This document shows, piece after piece, positions 35,674 to 44,341 of a stretch of DNA of 64,000 nt (the first letter of the stretch is position 1; each line of letters begins with the position of its first letter). Under the pieces are notes generated by a model. It did not search any database, was not told where the DNA came from, and saw only the letters and a program-made list of their open reading frames with translations. Source of the DNA: Lachnospiraceae bacterium UBA3310 (lineage in GTDB: Bacteria > Bacillota > Clostridia > Lachnospirales > Lachnospiraceae); assembly GCA_002361355.1 (NCBI GenBank), contig DESQ01000048.1, positions 1 to 64,000 of the forward strand. The letters run 5' to 3'. A program made the translations under genes and the position numbers.

Positions 35674-37368
35674 TCAGTACCGTTCCCCAAAATATTTTTT
35701 CACCATGGCGAGCACCGTGATTGCCAGACTCTTCTCCTCCACGCTTCCCTCTGTCATCAGAAGCCGGATGTCCCGCCTGAGTTCCTCCCCCAGTACCGGA
35801 TTGTCAATGGTATCTTGCATATAATCGGCAAAACACTTTTGTATGTTCGCATCCCTGTTATACCAATAGTCGATCGGGTTCATGTTATCCCGGTTCGTGA
35901 TATGCATGACGCAGCAAACGCGCTCCCACAGAAGGCGCTGTGCGGTCTTCATCATCCGGAACGGAATGTGGCTCTCCCTGGGCTTGACGCCGCCCCACTT
36001 TTCCCAGCCAAATTCCGCCGCCTGCGGATATTTTTCATTCAGCCACCGCAGATAGATGTGGTGATGGTTCCGGTCGTCGAAGGGAATGGAAAATGCAGCG
36101 TCCAGCAGATCCACATCCATAAACGGAGACGCCGTCTCAAGGTACTGCTGCCTGATCAGGTAGGAGGACGACGCCCCCAGCATCCCTCTCGTATAAATCC
36201 CGAACATTTCCTGATTGGGATATTCTTCGAGAATTTTCTCATCAAACTGGTAGTGTAATCTTTCTGAATGGGTGCTCTGCCCGAATACCGGCTTCCCGCA
36301 GCTTAAGTCCTTATCGCGGTACAGCGTGCCAAGGATGGCATCGCCGATCATTCCGGTGTGCTCTATGCCGAAGGACTCCGTGTTGATCGCCGCAAGCAGG
36401 CGTCTGCCGCCTGTCATACCCATATACAGCGCCGCGCCGTTATTCTGCGAGGTCATCTCGTCGATATCGTACATCCACTTTCCATCGTCCAAAGGCTTAA
36501 AAAGATACTCATGCCCCAGATGAAGCGCGATCTGCCGCGCGATCTTTTCATCCCGGTAGCCGTCCCGGCAGTAAGTGACATTGACCTGATCCGTATAGCC
36601 CAGGTCGTGCGCCACCCAGGTTACCATGCGGCTGTCCAGCCCGCCGCTTAAGTCTGTCAGATGGCGGTAGCCATACTCTCTGTCCTTCTCAAACTCTCGC
36701 CTGACCGCCTCCCGAAACGCCGCGTCTATTTTCTCCACGGCCTCTTCCTCGCTCATTTTCTTTGGTACGTCCTGTATGAAATGATACCTTTTCACGGATA
36801 CCTGCCCGTCCCGCGCCCGCAGATATTTACCGGGCAGGAGGCGGTGAATCTGTCTGACAAAGGTGGTGTCATCTATCATATAGCCGTAGGAGAGCATATA
36901 CTGCGCCGCCAGCGGCTCAAAATCGCAGGCAAGATGATTGTATTTTAAGACCTCCACCATATCTTCCACACGGTCAGACACCATCCATCTTTCGCCATTC
37001 ACATAGTAATATACCGGCTTGACCGCAACCTGATCTGTATAGACAAGCAGTTCCTTTGTCTTCTGGTCGTACAGATAGCCGCAAAAGCCCCCTCTGAGTT
37101 TTTTAAGGGCTCCTTCGGCATCCTCCGCAAGAGCGCTGGTAAACGCTTCCGCCCAACCCGCGTCCTTCGCCTGCATATAATCCGTCTTATTGTAAATATA
37201 GCCGTTTAAAAAGCAGATCTTCCCGTCCCTTTCGCAAAAAACCTGATCGCCTGGGAACTTATTTAACAGATGGCTGTACTGACAGCATTCTCCCATGCGC
37301 TTCTCCTCGCCAAGACACGCAATATTCAGATTTCCCGCCGCCAAAAAGCCATATCTTTTCTTCTTCAT
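35674..37368 (-). CDS. Asparagine synthetase-like amidotransferase without N-terminal cysteine
   Basis: About 564 residues from ATG 37368, with AAGGA upstream. It has an Ntn-like N-terminal domain, then an ATP-pyrophosphatase domain with DLSGGLDSR near 239-247, as in AsnB. Neither possible start places a cysteine at position 2 (MKKKRY or MQSP), so glutamine hydrolysis is not expected. The WbpS-type relatives in O-antigen loci amidate a uronic acid. Here ammonia may come from the HisH-like glutaminase two genes upstream, which is inference. Full-length otherwise. Confidence 0.75.
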   Translation of the reverse strand: MKKKRYGFLAAGNLNIACLGEEKRMGECCQYSHLLNKFPGDQVFCERDGKICFLNGYIYNKTDYMQAKDAGWAEAFTSALAEDAEGALKKLRGGFCGYLYDQKTKELLVYTDQVAVKPVYYYVNGERWMVSDRVEDMVEVLKYNHLACDFEPLAAQYMLSYGYMIDDTTFVRQIHRLLPGKYLRARDGQVSVKRYHFIQDVPKKMSEEEAVEKIDAAFREAVRREFEKDREYGYRHLTDLSGGLDSRMVTWVAHDLGYTDQVNVTYCRDGYRDEKIARQIALHLGHEYLFKPLDDGKWMYDIDEMTSQNNGAALYMGMTGGRRLLAAINTESFGIEHTGMIGDAILGTLYRDKDLSCGKPVFGQSTHSERLHYQFDEKILEEYPNQEMFGIYTRGMLGASSSYLIRQQYLETASPFMDVDLLDAAFSIPFDDRNHHHIYLRWLNEKYPQAAEFGWEKWGGVKPRESHIPFRMMKTAQRLLWERVCCVMHITNRDNMNPIDYWYNRDANIQKCFADYMQDTIDNPVLGEELRRDIRLLMTEGSVEEKSLAITVLAMVKKYFGERY

Positions 37369-37378
37369 CACAAATCCT

Positions 37379-38155
37379 TTATTCACCGTCTCCGGACTCT
37401 GCAAACAGCTTTGCCGTCTCCTCGCTGTCAGGGTAATTGATCAGCACCGCCTTGTTGACGCCCCAAAACACAAAAATGCTTCCCGCCGCCGCCGCGCTCG
37501 CCCCGCTGTCAATGGCGCGCCTGCAGTCCTGCAAATTCCCAGCGCCGCCGCAGGCAATCACGGGCACCTGCACACAGTCGGCCACCTCCCTGATCAGTTC
37601 CCAGTCATACCCTGCCATCACGCCGTCCTGCGTGACAGAATTTAAAAAAATCTCACCGGCGCCGGCATCCTCCAGTCTCTTCGCATATTCCTTCGGACTG
37701 TACTTCGTACCGCGGGTTCCGTTCAGAGCCTTGACAACGGCTTTGCCGAACAGATTTTTCCCCACGTCCATAGCGCCCACGATGCTCTGGCTTCCATAGA
37801 CCTTCGCCGCCTCACCGATCAGTTCCGGATGTTCCAGCGCCGCCGCATTGATCGAGACTTTCTCGAAACCGATACGAAACAGCGTGCCGATATCCGCTAA
37901 CGAAGTGATGCCGCCGCCGTAACACAGAGGCATAAAACACTGCTCCGCAATCTTTTTCAGGTACGCAAAATCAGGCCGCCTGTGGGAGCGCGTCGCGTTG
38001 ATGTCCAGAAACACCAGCTCGTCGACTTCCTTATCGTTAAATATTTTGACGGCGTTAATCGGGTCGCCCACATACACCGGCTTCCGAAACTGCACCGTCT
38101 TCACCAGTCTCCCGTTATCCAGAAGAAGACAGGGAATCAGTCTGTTATGATACAT
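37379..38155 (-). CDS. HisF-like ammonia-channel subunit, cyclase-dead
   Basis: A 258-residue (beta/alpha)8 barrel similar to HisF along its length: LIPCLLLDNGRLVK at the start, DELVFLDINATRS, YGGGITS, KVSINAAAL, ACGGAGNLQD. The catalytic Asp 11 of HisF (in the CLDV motif) is replaced by Leu here (CLLL), while the second catalytic Asp (in VGAMDV) remains. HisF-like proteins of sugar-amidotransferase systems do not need cyclase chemistry but channel ammonia. ATG 38155 is chosen because GTGAGG lies six bases ahead; GTG 38167 overlaps HisH. Confidence 0.8.
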   Translation of the reverse strand: MYHNRLIPCLLLDNGRLVKTVQFRKPVYVGDPINAVKIFNDKEVDELVFLDINATRSHRRPDFAYLKKIAEQCFMPLCYGGGITSLADIGTLFRIGFEKVSINAAALEHPELIGEAAKVYGSQSIVGAMDVGKNLFGKAVVKALNGTRGTKYSPKEYAKRLEDAGAGEIFLNSVTQDGVMAGYDWELIREVADCVQVPVIACGGAGNLQDCRRAIDSGASAAAAGSIFVFWGVNKAVLINYPDSEETAKLFAESGDGE

Positions 38156-38163
38156 AAAACGCC

Positions 38164-38775
38164 TCACTCTTTCGCGAAATTACCGAGAATTTCCATCCCG
38201 AACCTGTGGCTCTTTTCCGGATGGAACTGTGTCCCACAAATATTCTCCCTCTGGACAATCGAATCAAACCGGATTCCATACTCCGTCGTGGCCGCCACAT
38301 CAGCGCGATCCCGGCACGCCGCATAGTAGGAGTGCACAAAATAATATCTCCCCCCGCCCGCCAAACCGGCGAATAGAGGAGATTCTTTCTGTATCTCGAT
38401 ATAGTCCCAGCCCATATGCGGCACTTTCAGTTCCGGATGCTCCGGGAGATCAAACTTTTTCACCTCGCCCGGAATCCATCCGAGTCCGTCGCAGTCCCCC
38501 TCCTCGCTGTGTCCTAAAAGAAGCTGCATACCAAGGCAGATACCGAGAATCGGCGTCTTCTCCTCCAGCACTTTATGGTTCAGGACTTCCAAAAGTCCGG
38601 ACTGTCTGATGACTTCCATCGCTTTTCCAAAGTTTCCCACTCCCGGAAGAATCAGCTTGTCCGCCGCCTCGATCCGCGATGCCTCATTTGTGACATCGCT
38701 GTCATATCCGAGATATTTTAACATATTTTTCACGGAATAGAGATTCCCCATTCCGTAGTCCACAATCGCGATCAT
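38164..38775 (-). CDS. HisH-like glutamine amidotransferase subunit
   Basis: A 203-residue class I glutaminase. The nucleophile cysteine is in LGICLGMQLLL near 80-90 and the His-Glu pair in CGTQFHPEKS. VDYGMGNLYSVKNML is the HisH start. It would release ammonia from glutamine for the WbpG-like amidotransferase through the HisF-like barrel. The GGAGG ribosome site lies inside the preceding 33-codon ORF, nine bases ahead of ATG 38775. No other histidine genes are near, so a role in histidine synthesis is unlikely. Confidence 0.85.
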   Translation of the reverse strand: MIAIVDYGMGNLYSVKNMLKYLGYDSDVTNEASRIEAADKLILPGVGNFGKAMEVIRQSGLLEVLNHKVLEEKTPILGICLGMQLLLGHSEEGDCDGLGWIPGEVKKFDLPEHPELKVPHMGWDYIEIQKESPLFAGLAGGGRYYFVHSYYAACRDRADVAATTEYGIRFDSIVQRENICGTQFHPEKSHRFGMEILGNFAKE

Positions 38776-38778
38776 ACA

Positions 38779-38880
38779 CTAGGGCCTCCACTGCTTATGA
38801 ATATGAAAATGCCACAAATGCACGATATCTTCCATCAGGTAGATACACCCGAACACGATTTTTTTGATGATTTTTTTCAT
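38779..38880 (-). CDS. 33-residue basic peptide ORF between WbpG-like and HisH genes
   Basis: ATG 38880 overlaps the WbpG-like stop as ATGA, a classic coupling signal, and the ORF ends at TAG 38779, three bases before the HisH start. The peptide starts MKKIIKKIVFGCIYLMED and ends in a His/Trp-rich HLWHFHIHKQWRP. The first part could form an amphipathic or short membrane helix. No relatives are known to me. It exactly fills the 101-base gap between two coupled genes, which argues for real translation, although it may only keep ribosomes on the message. Confidence 0.5.
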   Translation of the reverse strand: MKKIIKKIVFGCIYLMEDIVHLWHFHIHKQWRP

Positions 38881-39989
38881 TTGCCGCTCCCGCCAAACAT
38901 CTTTGACAATTTCCGTATGATTCTTCCCGTCAGGTCGTTTTCATTGTTAGGATAATCCTGATAACTCAGAGGCTTCTTTTTCATAATCCGGTCAAACTCT
39001 TCTCTGGATATCTGCATCTTTTCCAGAAAGTATTCAATATCCCTCTCTATGGTCTTCTCGTCATAGGGGGGTGTTTCAAGCGTCTTAAGCGCCTCCTCAC
39101 GGCTCATCTGCCCCGCCACAATCAGGCTGGAAAGATGCATCCTGCGCTTATCATACCCGAATTTCACAGGCAGTATATAAGTCTGGTAAAATTTGGTATA
39201 AAACGACTCGTAATGCTTGCCGCCATAATCCCGCCAGCCATAGTTTTCCTGCAAAAATTTTTTCGCCTCGTCCTTATTGTAATCCACATAATCCAGAATA
39301 TTGATCCATTTATACTTCCGCACAAAATAATCATAGTCCGGACGGTCGAAGTGCGGAAATGTCTTTAGCTTTCCCGAACCCTCTCCGTGCATTTTGTAAA
39401 CAGACCGGATGTAACGCCAGTCAAAATGACCCTGCGACCAGCTTCGCGGAAGAATGCTCTCCGACGCGTTGTTGTGACCCGTGATGATATATTTGCACTT
39501 ATATTTATGCGCCATCATGCCCATGACCGGAAAAACCATGTGGTCAGTGGGAATCTCGCAGTCCGGTGTGGAGGCTCTGAAAAACGCCAGTTGCAGCGAG
39601 CGGAACTCCTGCCAGTCCACCACGTAAGTGTAAAGATCGATCCCCAGCTTCTCTAACAGGTTCTTGATATTTTGCACCGCCAGTTCGGAATCCCATCCGT
39701 TGTCAAAATGAACCGCCAGAGGACGAAGCCCCATCTGCTTGACCAGATACATGACGTAACAACTGTCCACACCGCCGCTGATGCCGACGATACAGTCATA
39801 TTTTTTCCCTTTTCCCGCCGCCTTTATCTCTGCGCTGAAAGCATCCGGATCAAAATGCTTTCGCTTTTCCTCCACTTCCCGCAGTTTTTCCTTTGCGCCC
39901 TTGCAGTGATTACAGACTCCGTGTTCGTCAAAGACGATCTCCGGATCCGATGTATCCATGACGCAGTAGCTGCACACTTGATATTCCAT
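38877..39989 (-). CDS. N-acetyl sugar amidotransferase, WbpG/PseA family
   Basis: About 370 residues from ATG 39989, with GGAGG five bases upstream. It has a zinc-type CxxC pair at both ends of the N-terminus (Cys 6, 9, 26, 29) and the PP-loop ATPase motif SGGVDS at 71-76. The family adenylates an N-acetyl group and replaces its oxygen with nitrogen to give an acetamidino group. HisH and HisF-like partners follow, as in Pseudomonas O-antigen clusters. The sugar is probably the uronic-acid derivative made by the 40044 and 41169 genes. Confidence 0.87.
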   Translation of the reverse strand: MEYQVCSYCVMDTSDPEIVFDEHGVCNHCKGAKEKLREVEEKRKHFDPDAFSAEIKAAGKGKKYDCIVGISGGVDSCYVMYLVKQMGLRPLAVHFDNGWDSELAVQNIKNLLEKLGIDLYTYVVDWQEFRSLQLAFFRASTPDCEIPTDHMVFPVMGMMAHKYKCKYIITGHNNASESILPRSWSQGHFDWRYIRSVYKMHGEGSGKLKTFPHFDRPDYDYFVRKYKWINILDYVDYNKDEAKKFLQENYGWRDYGGKHYESFYTKFYQTYILPVKFGYDKRRMHLSSLIVAGQMSREEALKTLETPPYDEKTIERDIEYFLEKMQISREEFDRIMKKKPLSYQDYPNNENDLTGRIIRKLSKMFGGSGK

Positions 39990-40043
39990 GATACCCTCCA
40001 TGCTGCCGCGTTGTGGCAGCCAGTTTCTTTCCCGTTCTCTCCG

Positions 40044-41153
40044 TCAGAGCAGCCCGCTGATTTTATCCAGCTCGCTCTCCTGCAGATAAGCATGCATCGG
40101 AAGCGACAGGCATGTCCTGCACGCCTCGTCTGCCGTCCCGCAATCGCCTCTGTATGTCTGCATGTGCGCAAACGCCTTCAGCGCATGCATGGGCTTCCTA
40201 TAGTAAATCATGCTCGGAATTCCCGCATCCTTTAACCGCTGGACGGCTTCCTCCCGCTGTTTTCCGTCCGAAAACCGCACCGTGTACTGTGCCCAACCCG
40301 AGTGATACCCCGGCAAAACCGTCGGTGTTTTCACTTTATCCCGCAGCCGCCCGGTGTATGCATCCGCCACGCGGTTGCAGGCTTCCAATTCCTCGTCAAA
40401 AAAGCGCAGCTTCTCCGACAGCACTGCCGCCTGTATCGTATCCAGCCGGGAGTTCATACCGATACGGATATTGTCGTATTTATCAACGCCCTTGCCATGT
40501 ACTTTATAAGAGCGGATTAACTCCGCCCACTCGTCGTTGTCCGTAAAGACCGCCCCGCCGTCCCCGTAGCAGCCCAGGGGCTTTGCCGGGAAAAAGGATG
40601 TGGTGGAGATGTCTCCGAAACTGCAGGCTCTCTTTTCACCGATCCTGCCGCCAAATCCCTGCGCGCCATCCTCCAACAAAAGCATCCCGTGCTTCTTTGC
40701 AATCGGCCTTATTTTCTCATATTCGGCAGGCTGCCCGAACAAATCCACCGCAATGACCGCCCGCGGTTTCAGCCTGCCCTCCTCCTCGACTCTTTTGACC
40801 GCCGCCAAAAGCGCCTGCGGCGCCATGTTAAAGGTGTCCGCATCAATGTCCACAAAAACCGGCTCCGCGCCCACCCAGGGCACCACTTCCGCAGTGGAAA
40901 AAAATGTGAAATCCGGGACAAAAACAGCATCCCCCTCTCCCACACCCCACGCCATCAGGGAAAGTAACAGCGCATCCGTTCCGTTGGCGCAGGAAATACA
41001 GTGCTTCGCACCCACATAGTCCGCCAACGCCTCCTCCAGCCGTGCCACAGGCCCGCCGCCGATAAACTGTCCGTTTGCCAGGGTCTGTTCAACCGCTCTG
41101 TCTATCGCCTCTTTATGGCGCATATACTGTGTCTTTAAATCTCTAAATTCCAT
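40044..41153 (-). CDS. DegT/DnrJ/EryC1-type sugar aminotransferase (WbpE-like)
   Basis: A 369-residue PLP enzyme. The lysine is in TTSFFPAKPLGCYGDGG (Lys near 191), with SCANGTDALLLSL near 54-66 and EDGAQGFGG near 161. It resembles WbpE, which aminates the 3-keto sugar of UDP-GlcNAc-derived uronic acid. The next gene upstream is a UDP-GlcNAc-type 2-epimerase, and WbpG/HisH/HisF follow. WbpA, WbpB and WbpD are not in the window, so the diamino-uronic assignment is partial. Confidence 0.8.
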   Translation of the reverse strand: MEFRDLKTQYMRHKEAIDRAVEQTLANGQFIGGGPVARLEEALADYVGAKHCISCANGTDALLLSLMAWGVGEGDAVFVPDFTFFSTAEVVPWVGAEPVFVDIDADTFNMAPQALLAAVKRVEEEGRLKPRAVIAVDLFGQPAEYEKIRPIAKKHGMLLLEDGAQGFGGRIGEKRACSFGDISTTSFFPAKPLGCYGDGGAVFTDNDEWAELIRSYKVHGKGVDKYDNIRIGMNSRLDTIQAAVLSEKLRFFDEELEACNRVADAYTGRLRDKVKTPTVLPGYHSGWAQYTVRFSDGKQREEAVQRLKDAGIPSMIYYRKPMHALKAFAHMQTYRGDCGTADEACRTCLSLPMHAYLQESELDKISGLL

Positions 41154-41168
41154 TTGACCGCCTTCTTT

Positions 41169-42236
41169 TTATATAAAACCTCTCTCCCGCAGCGCCCGCA
41201 CCATCTTTGCCGCCGCGTGCCCGTCCCCGTAAAATTTGGGCCTGTCCGCCACCGCAACATGCCGTGCCTGCGATGCAAAACGCAGCGCATCCGCCACGCT
41301 TTCCTCCCTCTGGGGATTTACCTTGTGCAGCCAGTCAATGCGCGCCAGATCGTCCCATATGTCAATCTCCAGCATAAACAGACATTTCGCCCCCGCAAAG
41401 GAGGACTCCTTGGATACGCCGCCGGAGTCTGTCAGAATCAGTTTCGCCCTCTGCATGAGTTTCACCATCTCCACATATCCGATCGGATCCACGATCTCCA
41501 GATTGGGAACTGCCTGCGCCTTCTCCCACAGGCCGTATTCCTGCAGGCACTTCTTCGTGCGCGGGTGCATCGGGCAGACCACCTTTTCACCCAGACGCTC
41601 CACCAGCCGCAGAATGCTCTCCATGCGCTCCCTGTCAGCCGTGTTCTCCTGCCTGTGCCACGTCATTACGATCACTTCTTCCTGTGGCTCCCCGGCCGGC
41701 CCTCCGGCAATGGTAAGGTAGGTGTCATACATGATATCGCCCGTCATACAGGCGCATTCTCCCAATCCTTCCCTGCGCAGGTTCTCCATGGAAATCTCAT
41801 CCGGGCAAAACAGGATGTCCGACAGATGATCCGTCGCGATCCGGTTGCACTCTTCCGGATTCGATTTGTGGTGCACCCTTGGCCCCGCCTCCACATGGGC
41901 AATCGGAATACACAGCTTCGCCGCCACCACGGCGCCGGCTAAGGTCGTGTTCGTATCCCCGTACAAAACAACGAGTTCCGGCTTTATGCGCATCAGTTCT
42001 TCCTCCAGCCCGATCATGGCCTTCGCCGTCACCTGCGCATGGCTTCCGCCGCCCGCCGCCAGATTGACGCAGGGTTTCGGAATGTCCAGTTCCTGAAAAA
42101 AAACATCCGACATATTCTCGTCGTAATGCTGCCCGCTGTGAATGATATTCTGTTCGTACCCCTCTTTATTCAGCTCATGATACAGCGCCGCAAGCTTGAT
42201 AAACTGCGGTCTGTTTCCCACAATGTGAGTGATCAT
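41169..42236 (-). CDS. Non-hydrolysing UDP-N-acetylglucosamine 2-epimerase (WecB/WbpI-like)
   Basis: About 355 residues from ATG 42236, behind an AGAGG site; GTG 42269 is a longer alternative with no good site. GNRPQFIKLAAL starts the GT-B-like fold, YGDTNTTLAG near 92-101 and HVEAGPR near 114-120 are the substrate blocks, and LTDSGGVSKESSF is the UDP site. WbpI in Pseudomonas inverts C2 of UDP-GlcNAc3NAcA; the WbpE- and WbpG-like neighbours favour that over plain WecB. It lies 15 bases ahead of the aminotransferase. Confidence 0.82.
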   Translation of the reverse strand: MITHIVGNRPQFIKLAALYHELNKEGYEQNIIHSGQHYDENMSDVFFQELDIPKPCVNLAAGGGSHAQVTAKAMIGLEEELMRIKPELVVLYGDTNTTLAGAVVAAKLCIPIAHVEAGPRVHHKSNPEECNRIATDHLSDILFCPDEISMENLRREGLGECACMTGDIMYDTYLTIAGGPAGEPQEEVIVMTWHRQENTADRERMESILRLVERLGEKVVCPMHPRTKKCLQEYGLWEKAQAVPNLEIVDPIGYVEMVKLMQRAKLILTDSGGVSKESSFAGAKCLFMLEIDIWDDLARIDWLHKVNPQREESVADALRFASQARHVAVADRPKFYGDGHAAAKMVRALRERGFI

Positions 42237-42269
42237 ACGCCCTCTTACCGCCTTCTTTGTCATCCGCAC

Positions 42270-43379
42270 TCATCGTCCGATATAGTCCACGATGGGCTTC
42301 ATCACCGCCTCCATGCTGACATGCTCTCTGGCAAACTGCCTGATGGTGTCCGCCAGCCGTCCCTTGTCGGCCTCCATACTTTTTATTTTCTGATAAAATG
42401 CAATGATATCCTCTGTCTTCACTGTGCCCGGGTCGTTGGGGAACACCCGCGCATAGGGATAGTCCTGTGGCAGCACGTCAATGACGCAGCCCGTAAGAAG
42501 CGGCATGCCCTTGGCAAGACATTCCCTTGACTTAAGCGCGCCCATTTTCCCGAAGAAGCGGGCCTTATACATGCCAAAGGATATTAACGCAATGTCGCAT
42601 TTGTCATACAGTTCGTCAAGCTGCTTTCCCACCATGGTCGGATAAAAATGCACGTACGCTTCCAATCCGTATTTGCGGGTCAGCTCCTGATACATCGGCT
42701 TCTCAGGCCCGTCTCCCACCAGATGCAGATGTACCTGATAGTCGCGCGCTGCGTCCGCGTCATAGTACTGATGCAGACCTTCTATGATGCGCTCGTAGCC
42801 ATGGTGTCTCTGCATGAAAGCAACGCCGATCAGATTGATCTGCCCCTCCGAAAATGCGCCGCCGACCTTCGGCATACCCTCCACATTGACACCGTTGTAA
42901 GTGCAGATCGTGGGAACTCCGAATATTTCCCGATCCTCCGTATAAGTCACAAAACGATCCACATATTTTTTCAACTGTGGACGGTAGATTTTCTCCTTGA
43001 TATAAAAAGGCCACGCGTTCCACTTTCCAAAATCGTCCCCATCATAGGGATAACTGAACACCTCGATAACGATTTTGCATGCCGGATACCGCTCCTTGAT
43101 TTTCTTCCAAAATCTGACATAATCTCTGTCCGCAACGGCACGCCTGACATACACAAAATCCGGATGGTCAAGCTTTGCAAAGGCCTCCTCGTAATTTCTT
43201 GTGATGGAAGCTGTGGGAAACAGCCCCATTAGCCGTTTTGCAAGCGATCTTTCCGGCGTACCGACCTCGATTTCCTGCATGTCAAAAAACTTGTTAAGCT
43301 CCTCCATCTGCATGTCTATTTTCTTGCTGACACCGATGGACTGACGCCCCTGAAAGTGTAGATAATAGCCTTTTTTCAT
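42270..43379 (-). CDS. Glycosyltransferase family 4
   Basis: About 369 residues from ATG 43379, which has AAGGAG nine bases upstream; the longer reading from 43475 has no site and runs into the previous gene. It starts GYYLHFQGRQSIGV, then IEVFSYPYDGDDF near 90-100, HLVGDGPEKPMY in the donor domain, and LGLEAYVHFYPT-type and KSRECLAKGMPLLTG blocks. GT-B fold with no membrane segments. The gene lies between a GT2 and the epimerase. Confidence 0.75.
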   Translation of the reverse strand: MKKGYYLHFQGRQSIGVSKKIDMQMEELNKFFDMQEIEVGTPERSLAKRLMGLFPTASITRNYEEAFAKLDHPDFVYVRRAVADRDYVRFWKKIKERYPACKIVIEVFSYPYDGDDFGKWNAWPFYIKEKIYRPQLKKYVDRFVTYTEDREIFGVPTICTYNGVNVEGMPKVGGAFSEGQINLIGVAFMQRHHGYERIIEGLHQYYDADAARDYQVHLHLVGDGPEKPMYQELTRKYGLEAYVHFYPTMVGKQLDELYDKCDIALISFGMYKARFFGKMGALKSRECLAKGMPLLTGCVIDVLPQDYPYARVFPNDPGTVKTEDIIAFYQKIKSMEADKGRLADTIRQFAREHVSMEAVMKPIVDYIGR

Positions 43380-43419
43380 AATAGCATACTCCTTTTCCAA
43401 TTGCAAACGCCGACCTACC

Positions 43420-44328
43420 TCATCCGTAGTACGCCGACCTGCCAAACTTCCCCCTGTGAAAGTCCCTGATTCCAAGCCATGTAGCCTTCACCAGCGCGCC
43501 TTTCCCGCGAAGAAGCCACAAGAGACAGCACGCCGCCCGGTTGACCACATAATAGGCGAGAAAAATGGAATAATGCCGCCCCTGACGCAGGCGGCTGCAC
43601 AGAAGCCAGTTGCGGGCGATATAGTACGCGCAAAGCGGACTGTCCGCCCCCTTGGAGCTTGCCCCCACCTTATGGTACATCACCGCTTTCGGGCAATAAT
43701 AGATGTCAATTCCAAGTTCCCCCAGACGAAAGCTGTACTCCGTATCCTCATAATAGAGAAAAAACCGCTCATCCAGCACGCCCGCGCGCCCGATGACCTG
43801 CACAGGCAGAAACAGACAGCAGCCCGTGGCAAAAAAAGTCCTGCACTCCTCATCGTACTGCCCCCTGTCCTCCTCATCCAGCCCGATATGCCTGACCTTC
43901 TGCACAACGGGCGACACGCTGCCTCCCGCAGACCAGATCCGTTCACGATCATCACTGTAATAAATCTTGGGGACAATCATGCTGTCCGGATGCCTCCTGG
44001 CACATGCGAGAAGCTCTGACAGCATGGTCTCCCCGATCTCGGTATCATTGTTTAAAAGCAAAACAGCATCTGCGCCCCACGCCATGGCGCTGCGGATTCC
44101 CACATTATTCGCACGGGAAAAACCATAATTGTCATCCAGTTCCACCAGCTCTATCTGTTCTTCCTCCCCATAGCGCTCCCGAAGTGCCTGCAGGGAACCG
44201 TCCGTGGAGGCATTGTCCACCACAATGATCCGCACCTCGCCGTCTGTCCGGTTGGCGCGCACGGACTCGATGCACGCCTCGTTATAGTTTTTTCCGTTAT
44301 AATTTACTAAAATGACCGCCAGTTTCAT
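43420..44328 (-). CDS. Glycosyltransferase family 2 (rhamnosyltransferase WbbL-like)
   Basis: About 302 residues from ATG 44328, with AAGGGG upstream; 44349 is a longer alternative. KLAVILVNYNGKNY starts the fold, VVDNASTDGS follows near 40, and LLLNNDTEIG carries the NDT/DxD region. DERFFLYYEDTEYSFRLGELG is the WbbL-type block. A hydrophobic C-terminal stretch (CAYYIARNW, IFLAYYVVNRAACCLL) may associate with the membrane. Rhamnose or a related deoxy sugar is a common donor in this group. Confidence 0.78.
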   Translation of the reverse strand: MKLAVILVNYNGKNYNEACIESVRANRTDGEVRIIVVDNASTDGSLQALRERYGEEEQIELVELDDNYGFSRANNVGIRSAMAWGADAVLLLNNDTEIGETMLSELLACARRHPDSMIVPKIYYSDDRERIWSAGGSVSPVVQKVRHIGLDEEDRGQYDEECRTFFATGCCLFLPVQVIGRAGVLDERFFLYYEDTEYSFRLGELGIDIYYCPKAVMYHKVGASSKGADSPLCAYYIARNWLLCSRLRQGRHYSIFLAYYVVNRAACCLLWLLRGKGALVKATWLGIRDFHRGKFGRSAYYG

Positions 44329-44341
44329 CTTTCCCATCCCC

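Noticed and set aside
37379..38775. HisH and HisF as histidine biosynthesis genes
   Set aside because: No other his genes are near, the HisF-like protein lacks catalytic Asp 11, and a WbpG-family gene is coupled to them.
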